From positions 1 through 37,658 of the forward strand of contig NZ_JAKZMM010000039.1 in NCBI RefSeq assembly GCF_022809355.1: 37,658 nucleotides of DNA, in the 5' to 3' direction. Under the pieces are notes generated by a model that was not told the origin of the DNA, made no database searches, and was given only the letters and a program-made list of their open reading frames with translations. Source of the DNA: Parabacteroides faecalis. Lineage in GTDB: Bacteria; Bacteroidota; Bacteroidia; Bacteroidales; Tannerellaceae. How positions within the stretch are numbered: the stretch's first letter is position 1; the number at the start of each line of letters is the position of its first letter. Of this stretch, positions 33,029 through 37,658 are shown one piece after another. Both the position numbers and the translations under genes were made by a program.

Positions 33029-33222
33029 CAGCATCCTCATTTCTTGCTGCAAAAATAGCTGTTTGCCGCGCAACTCCCGCAAGGCGGCCCTGGCGGGCTG
33101 GTTGTCTGGAAAAAAATCATCCTCGCTTCGCTCCGGTATTTTTTTCCGCCAAGCCTTGCAGGGATGCGAGCAAACAGACAACAGGGACAACAAGAAATAA
33201 GAATGCCTGTACCTTACAGGCA
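33029..33222 (+). promoter_or_regulatory. Two-hairpin leader element, copy 2
   Basis: The 81-bp core at 33080-33160 is identical to copy 1 at 78 positions. Its outer arms, CTGTTTGC at 33059-33066 and GCAAACAG at 33170-33177, differ from copy 1 but pair with each other, as do the CCC/GGG bases next to the core. A second hairpin (TGCCTGT at 33204-33210 with ACAGGCA at 33216-33222) lies 30 nt before the ATG of operon B. Distance from core to start codon is 92 nt here and 88 nt in copy 1. It stands between the terminator of operon A and the start of operon B. Confidence 0.65.
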
Positions 33223-33252
33223 GACAATGTATAACAATAAAAATCAGAAGTC

Positions 33253-34191
33253 ATGATTACAGACCAGAAGACACAGAACAGGCTTCACGCGGATACCGGA
33301 ACGGAACTGTTCTCCATCAGACAAAGGAAGGAAGCCGTCACAAGGATGCTGGACATTCTGAAAGAGACTCCGGAATACCTGCAGGTTATGAACCATATAC
33401 CGGCTTATGCCATGGATGACGATACGTCAGAATGGTGGAAATCGGAAGAATCGGAAAATTTCATGAACTCACTCCTGGAAGTGATGGAAAGCTATACTCC
33501 GGACGGATACAGGTTCGGACCGAAATCCGGCACGACTGACCTTTACGGCTACTGGGAAAGCAAGACCGGGCGGACAACCCTCTTCCATCTGCTTTTCAGT
33601 CTGGAAAGCGGATATAAATGGGGAAAAGGTCTTTCCCATGAGAAAACGGACGCATTCTACAAGGAAATAAAAGAGAAATTTCATGGAGAGGGATTCGACA
33701 CGGACAGAACCGGCTGTACATCACAGGCCATGTATCTTGTAAAAGGAAAAACACGCCTGTACGTGCATCCGATGGAAATAAGCGGCTACTGTGAAACACT
33801 GCATATTCCACAGATTACAGCCATACTGAAAAAAGGAGGCCGTACATTCCGTCTTGTAAAGGATACGATAGCGGAAGAGGTGTATTCCTTCACCGATGAA
33901 GAAGAACTGGAATATTACCGTGCCAGATACGGAACGTGCATCCACCAGAATATACTGGATGCCTTCAGCAACCGCCGGGCAGGGAAAGAGGACATGCTTT
34001 CCATGATGGCATCACGGATAAATGTGGCGACGACATCACATCTGCACGGTATCGGATATGATTCGCCTGCATACAGGTTTGTGCATGAGGCATACGACAA
34101 ACTGGTAAACAACGGAAAGCTGAAGGAGAATGTCCGGGAAATCGGTTGCTGCAACATCATAATGGCCATTTCAAATACCAACGCAATATGA
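33253..34191 (+). CDS. Unknown protein, first gene of operon B
   Basis: Not recognised. The 312-residue protein has an N-terminal helical part (FSIRQRKEAVTRMLDILKETPEYLQVMNHIPAYAMDDDTSEWWKSEE). A middle with strands follows (YRFGPKSGTTDLYGYWESKTGRTTLFHLLFSLESGYKWG, and RTGCTSQAMYLVKGKTRLYVHPMEISGYCETLHIP). The end is helical (about 230-312). No enzyme signature or membrane segment is seen. It is preceded by leader copy 2, and its stop overlaps the next ATG (ATGA). Confidence 0.6.
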   Translation: MITDQKTQNRLHADTGTELFSIRQRKEAVTRMLDILKETPEYLQVMNHIPAYAMDDDTSEWWKSEESENFMNSLLEVMESYTPDGYRFGPKSGTTDLYGYWESKTGRTTLFHLLFSLESGYKWGKGLSHEKTDAFYKEIKEKFHGEGFDTDRTGCTSQAMYLVKGKTRLYVHPMEISGYCETLHIPQITAILKKGGRTFRLVKDTIAEEVYSFTDEEELEYYRARYGTCIHQNILDAFSNRRAGKEDMLSMMASRINVATTSHLHGIGYDSPAYRFVHEAYDKLVNNGKLKENVREIGCCNIIMAISNTNAI

Positions 34192-34457
34192 GACTGAATT
34201 ACAATGACATGCTGCTTCTGGCAATATGGGAATACAACAGGAGACAGGACGAGGATCTGACCCTGGAACTGTTTCAGGAAACATTCGGACAGGTTCCCGG
34301 CGCACATTTCCATGACAAATGGGTGCATTATTACAACAAGAACCTGCTGATGATGGCCGCCTATTTCAGGGGTGAGGAAGAAAACGGCCAGAAATTCTGT
34401 GATATGATCACCCGACAGGTTGAACGCTATACACAAAACAGGAGGAGAACAGGATGA
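34188..34457 (+). CDS. Small helical unknown protein (89 aa), operon B
   Basis: The ATG at 34188 overlaps the preceding stop (ATGA), so it is preferred to the longer frame. The protein is helical, with LAIWEYNRRQDEDLTLELFQETFG and KWVHYYNKNLLMMAAYFRG, and a basic end (RQVERYTQNRRRTG). The function is unknown. Its stop overlaps the next ATG by 4 nt, so the first three genes of operon B are translationally coupled. Confidence 0.6.
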   Translation: MRLNYNDMLLLAIWEYNRRQDEDLTLELFQETFGQVPGAHFHDKWVHYYNKNLLMMAAYFRGEEENGQKFCDMITRQVERYTQNRRRTG

Positions 34458-35266
34458 ATACAAAGATACGATATGACCTTGACAGTCTTGAACTGGCAAA
34501 CGGTGACTTCGGGTATCCCATTACAGAAAAGGAAGTACGGAAAGTGAACCGTATGCTGGAACTGATGGAGAATGTCCGAAGCAGGCAGATGTGCCCGACA
34601 GAAGGAGACTGCGTTGAATTTGTCTCACGTTCGGGTGACTATTTCGGAAAAGCTCATATAGAACGGATAACAGGCAAATATGCGGATATATGTCTGATAC
34701 CGGAAACGGTATTCTGTTTCGATGACATGGGAAAAGCCGCCTATGATACCACCGGAAGCCCCTGGACGCAGGTCAATATCCGGAACATGAAACCCGCAGG
34801 TACTGAAATCCGCATATTCAGGACATGGGGATTCGGGAAACGCAGCAATACGGGTAGTCTCAGGTTCGATGCTCCGGTCAGGAAATGGGAATACAGAGAA
34901 CCAAATCCGTTATATGACGGTTACACCACCCGTAACTGGTTTCGCTATCATATCATGAAACACCGGGACAGGGAAAGGACAGGCGAATACACCTTCCGCA
35001 GCGATTCATTCACGCTGTACAGCCGGAGCGAGCTGGACGAGCTGACCGCAATCCTGAAAGGCAGACTCTACAAGGGAATCCTGCCTGACTCTCTTGTACT
35101 TTGGGGATACCGCATGGATATTAAGGAAATATCACGTGAGCAGTGGAACGGTATGGGACAGCACGGACAAATCCGCATGAAATTCATGGGATACGGTCCG
35201 GTCAGAATACACACGGACAATGAAAACCATACCGTAACAGTATACAGAATCAACGACAGTCTATAA
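34454..35266 (+). CDS. Unknown protein, operon B (DUF4121-like?)
   Basis: The 270-residue soluble protein begins with helices (YPITEKEVRKVNRMLELMENVRSRQ) and then has strand-rich parts: PTEGDCVEFVSRSGDYFGKAHIERI, WTQVNIRNMKPAGTEIRIFRTWGFGKRSNTG. A helical stretch (SRSELDELTAILKGRLYKGI) precedes strands to the end. Size and neighbourhood resemble proteins labelled DUF4121 on Bacteroides elements; this is from memory and uncertain. No catalytic motif is seen. It overlaps the gene upstream by 4 nt and precedes the methyltransferase-like gene by 21 nt. Confidence 0.55.
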   Translation: MNTKIRYDLDSLELANGDFGYPITEKEVRKVNRMLELMENVRSRQMCPTEGDCVEFVSRSGDYFGKAHIERITGKYADICLIPETVFCFDDMGKAAYDTTGSPWTQVNIRNMKPAGTEIRIFRTWGFGKRSNTGSLRFDAPVRKWEYREPNPLYDGYTTRNWFRYHIMKHRDRERTGEYTFRSDSFTLYSRSELDELTAILKGRLYKGILPDSLVLWGYRMDIKEISREQWNGMGQHGQIRMKFMGYGPVRIHTDNENHTVTVYRINDSL

Positions 35267-35287
35267 CCAATTATAAAATAAAGGAAT

Positions 35288-36007
35288 ATGGCACGATATG
35301 AAATCTCCAACGAAGTCAGGCCGCTCGACAGGCTCATCACAGGCTTTGCCTCCTCATGCGGCTATGAAATACAGACCGTATTCAACGACCTGCTGCGTTT
35401 CATCATCCACGGCTTCTCTCCTGGAGCACCGCCAATAAGCAACTGGAAATACAAGCGTCAGCAAAACGCCTCGTTCATGGAAATGACAGCCGAATGGACA
35501 CGTATCATGCAGAAACAAATCGGCAGGTCGGGCTGGTTCGACGCTTTCGGTGAACTCCACATGGCCTACTGCTCAAAACCGGGACAGCAGGCAAACGGAC
35601 AGTTCTTCACGCCGTCACATATCTGTGAACTCATGGTCATGTGCGCGGCAGGTAAAAAAGAGACCGGACAGAGGATGGGAGACCCTACATGCGGCAGCGG
35701 AAGGCTCCTGCTGGCATACCATGCGCACAATCCGGGAAACTATCTGGTCGGAGAAGACATCAGCCGGACCTGCTGCATGATGACCGTATGCAACATGCTC
35801 GTCCACGGATGTGTCGGGGAAGTGATCTGTCATGACAGTCTCCAGCCGAAGGCATTCACTGACGGATGGAAAGTCAACCAGGCTCTGCCCTTGACGGGAA
35901 TACCTTCTATAAGACGCATGAAGGAAGAGGAATACAGGAATCCTCTTCCGGAAAATATCGGACGCTTCAAAGAGGCAGTCCGTATCATCAACCTATTGGA
36001 CAAATAA
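35288..36007 (+). CDS. N6-adenine methyltransferase-like protein lacking motif IV
   Basis: The 239-residue protein has the start of a type I-like N6 methyltransferase. There is NGQFFTP at about 103-109 (motif X region), DPTCGSGRLLLAYH at 132-145 (motif I, SAM binding), and an acidic residue in VGEDISR (D157, motif II-like). After HDSLQPKAF the normal NPPY/F catalytic motif IV is absent; the sequence instead reads KVNQALPLTGIPSIRRM. The target-recognition domain is missing too. It may bind SAM without methylating, may use another protein, or may be a shortened family member typical of these elements. I recall similar short proteins next to DUF4120-type genes. It lies 26 nt before the last gene of operon B. 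Confidence 0.75.
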   Translation: MARYEISNEVRPLDRLITGFASSCGYEIQTVFNDLLRFIIHGFSPGAPPISNWKYKRQQNASFMEMTAEWTRIMQKQIGRSGWFDAFGELHMAYCSKPGQQANGQFFTPSHICELMVMCAAGKKETGQRMGDPTCGSGRLLLAYHAHNPGNYLVGEDISRTCCMMTVCNMLVHGCVGEVICHDSLQPKAFTDGWKVNQALPLTGIPSIRRMKEEEYRNPLPENIGRFKEAVRIINLLDK

Positions 36008-36033
36008 TTACCAACCATTTAAAAAATATAATT

Positions 36034-36924
36034 ATGGAAGCTTTAGCAACATTGAACAATCAGAGACAGTTTGATTTCCAGAACAACGGAATCGAAGTAA
36101 TGGACCTTGAAACACTACAGCGTACCTACAAGGAGAACGACATCTACGGCAATCCGGTCAGGGGAATCTACCACTACCAGGTCATCCAGCGCATGACGGA
36201 CATCTGCCGCCGTCACAACCTGAACTACGAGGTGGAGGAAATCTTCGCCGCCCAGAACAAGAACCGGACACAGCCCGGAGTGGTCATCCTGCCGCAGGTG
36301 GAACAGACCTATGGAGAGAAGGCGGTAGAAGCACATGTACTGCGCAGAATATTCACCACCATCCGTATTCTGAACGGAGATACCGACGAACTGACAACCA
36401 CACTCGTGGTAGCCTACCATCAGGACGGTATCCAGGCGGCAATAGGTCCCTGTGTACGTATCTGCCACAACCAGTGTATCCTTTCACCCGAACGAAGCGT
36501 TGCCAACTACGGTAAGGACAAGGTGACTACCGAGGAACTGTTCGGGAAGGTAGATGACTGGATGCGCAATTTTGAGCGTGACATGGATGCGGACAGAAGC
36601 CGAATCCAAAGGCTCAAGGAAAAGGTGTTGACACCCGGTGAATTATACATGATTATCGGTATGCTGACGGCTCTGCGTGTATCCCATGACAGTGCAGACA
36701 AAAGACTGGCATCACAGGTGGACACCTATCCGCTTAACCAGGGACAGATTTCCGTGTTTACGGAAGAACTGCTCAAACTCTCACTTGAACAGCCACGCAT
36801 TACAGCGTGGGATGTCTACAATGTAGCGACAGAAATCTACAAGCCTGGAAAGACTGATTTTCCTGCCATGATTCCACAAAATGGAGCTATGGCCGATTTC
36901 CTGCTTTCATATAACCAGAATTAA
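36034..36924 (+). CDS. Unknown mobile-element protein, last gene of operon B
   Basis: The ATG at 36034 is chosen because it follows the methyltransferase-like stop by 26 nt; the longer frame would overlap that gene. The 296 residues include QVIQRMTDICRRHNLNYEVEEIFAAQN and VEAHVLRRIFTTIRILN, then YHQDGIQAAIGPCVRICHNQCILSPERSVANYG (about 125-160). That segment recalls DUF932 phage/plasmid proteins, in which an equivalent cysteine/asparagine patch is central. The C-terminal half is helical with a heptad-rich stretch (RDMDADRSRIQRLKEKV). It may act in DNA metabolism of the element. A terminator follows directly. Confidence 0.65.
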   Translation: MEALATLNNQRQFDFQNNGIEVMDLETLQRTYKENDIYGNPVRGIYHYQVIQRMTDICRRHNLNYEVEEIFAAQNKNRTQPGVVILPQVEQTYGEKAVEAHVLRRIFTTIRILNGDTDELTTTLVVAYHQDGIQAAIGPCVRICHNQCILSPERSVANYGKDKVTTEELFGKVDDWMRNFERDMDADRSRIQRLKEKVLTPGELYMIIGMLTALRVSHDSADKRLASQVDTYPLNQGQISVFTEELLKLSLEQPRITAWDVYNVATEIYKPGKTDFPAMIPQNGAMADFLLSYNQN

Positions 36925-36946
36925 AACCTGAAACCGAATACGACAG

Positions 36947-36978
36947 GCCCGGTTCCGTCACCAGCGGAATCGGGCTTT
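36947..36978 (+). terminator. Intrinsic terminator of operon B
   Basis: GCCCGGTTCC (36947-36956) pairs with GGAATCGGGC (36966-36975), one G-T wobble, followed by TTT. It lies 23 nt after the stop at 36924. Confidence 0.7.
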
Positions 36979-37010
36979 GTCGTTTATCAACCGTAATAAT
37001 AAGATAAGAT

Positions 37011-37154
37011 ATGGCAGCAAGTAACAGAATAAAGGCTGAAATGTATATCCTTTTCAAATGCAACGCATGGTACGAATACAGTTCATTCGAGCCAAAGGCG
37101 GTCTTCTCTTTCATAAAAGATACAAATATCCAGCAGAAGAACAATAAAAAGTAA
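37011..37154 (+). CDS. Possible small protein (47 aa)
   Basis: A frame beginning AAGATATG encodes 47 residues, with AEMYILFKCNAWYEYSSFEPKAV and a lysine-rich tail. The piece NAWYEYSSFEPKA resembles NAYRWSSFEPEA in the first gene of operon A, so it may be a small relative or a remnant. It lies after the terminator of operon B. No good ribosome-binding site is seen, so support is modest. Confidence 0.35.
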   Translation: MAASNRIKAEMYILFKCNAWYEYSSFEPKAVFSFIKDTNIQQKNNKK

Positions 37155-37245
37155 AACAGACATTGGACAACTGGCAGACTTCACATAAAACACTTAGCAT
37201 ATTGAAAAACTTCTTCAATTTGCTTTTTATAATAAATGTTTATCG

Positions 37246-37253
37246 TATATTTG
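37246..37253 (+). promoter_or_regulatory. Possible -7 box before the small Cys/Arg-rich ORF
   Basis: TATATTTG matches TAnnTTTG. A TTTG at 37219-37222 lies 23 nt upstream, a little further than usual. Confidence 0.4.
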
Positions 37254-37326
37254 CGCAACATTTCCAAATAGATACACTGGCCTATCTTTATTTATAAGGT
37301 TAAATAAATGAAAGGAGGTGTTTGAT

Positions 37327-37443
37327 ATGAGGATAATGTGCAATTGCATTCACAAACCAGTATCTGTATCCGATTACTATCGGTTTCGTTATGGGAAGTG
37401 GGAATACGTTTCACCGTATTGTCGTCGTCGTCCGAGACGATGA
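37327..37443 (+). CDS. Small Cys/Arg-rich ORF (38 aa) with a strong ribosome-binding site
   Basis: AAAGGAGGTG lies 8 nt before this ATG, one of the strongest Shine-Dalgarno matches in the window and unusual for Bacteroidales. The product is MRIMCNCIHKPVSVSDYYRF and then a basic end with CRRRPRR. It is followed by a hairpin with a short U-run at 37456-37486 and then the transposase gene at 37600. A leader peptide or a small real protein are both possible. Confidence 0.45.
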   Translation: MRIMCNCIHKPVSVSDYYRFRYGKWEYVSPYCRRRPRR

Positions 37444-37455
37444 GTGCACATCTTC

Positions 37456-37486
37456 TGGCAGCAAGATGTAAAAGAGCTGCCATTTT
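37456..37486 (+). terminator. Hairpin with short U-run between small ORF and transposase
   Basis: TGGCAGC (37456-37462) pairs perfectly with GCTGCCA (37476-37482), followed by TTTT. It may end the small-ORF transcript before the transposase gene. Confidence 0.5.
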
Positions 37487-37599
37487 ACGATTCTCTCTTA
37501 TTCATAATAAAGGTTCTCATATCTTCAATTGACTGGCGAATATCAGCTTGTCATGCTACAGATTTACTTTACACCCATTTAACAAAAAAAGAGAAAGCA

Positions 37600-37658
37600 A
37601 TGGGAAAGAAAGGAATCAGTCATCGCAAATTCAGTATTGAGTTCAAATTGTCCGTTTT
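37600..37658 (+). CDS. Transposase, N-terminus only (IS3-like OrfA)
   Basis: The frame from ATG 37600 runs off the window after 19 codons: MGKKGISHRKFSIEFKLSV. The HRKFSIEFKLSV segment is the start of the HTH of IS3-family OrfA and related transposases (RRKFSxEFKxxxV). The ribosome-binding site GAGAAAG lies just upstream. The left end of the insertion sequence would lie between about 37490 and 37595; I could not fix its terminal repeat. Confidence 0.6.
   Translation, partial: MGKKGISHRKFSIEFKLSV

Overview
The window looks like accessory DNA from a gut Bacteroidales (Bacteroides, Phocaeicola or Parabacteroides). The reasons are RteA/RteB-type regulators, IntDOT-type tyrosine recombinases without the first catalytic Arg, several TAnnTTTG -7 promoter boxes, and many small genes of the kind carried on Bacteroides conjugative elements. 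No tRNA, rRNA or CRISPR array was seen. It reads as three blocks joined end to end.

Block 1 (1 to about 11.46 kb, GC-rich) is the integrase end of a CTnDOT-like integrative conjugative element. Leftward runs an operon: nitroreductase, SugE/Gdx-type SMR exporter, MFS transporter, HAD phosphatase, rteA, rteB. In CTnDOT the gene ahead of rteA-rteB is tetQ; here a small efflux/detoxification cassette occupies that place, with a divergent Crp/Fnr-type regulator gene. Next come two small excisionase-like HTH genes and a convergent operon of two tandem tyrosine recombinases plus a RhuM-like protein. The transfer genes would lie left of the window.

Block 2 (about 11.46 to 27.9 kb, AT-rich) is a degenerate, defence-rich island. 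It starts inside a broken tyrosine recombinase gene, carries a complete Hachiman pair (hamA-hamB), a second broken recombinase gene, a glutaredoxin-like/YqiA-like pair, a membrane protein and an HTH gene, and a decayed IS66 element with 19/20 matching terminal repeats. Two uncharacterised leftward gene clusters follow. One has an unknown protein, a DGQHR-like protein and a protein with a HEPN-type RxxxxH motif. The other has a small protein and a CHAT caspase-like protease whose coding region is split between two overlapping frames. Both are candidate antiphage systems.

Block 3 (about 27.9 to 37.2 kb, GC-richer) holds two rightward operons of mostly unrecognised proteins, one a methyltransferase-like protein without a visible NPPY motif. 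Each operon is headed by a copy of the same roughly 190-nt leader: an 81-bp core identical at 78 positions, enclosed by arms that keep pairing though their sequences differ, then a second hairpin and the start codon 24-30 nt later. Each operon ends in an intrinsic terminator. The window ends in the first codons of a transposase.

The least described material is the HEPN/DGQHR cluster, the split CHAT cluster and the repeated leader.
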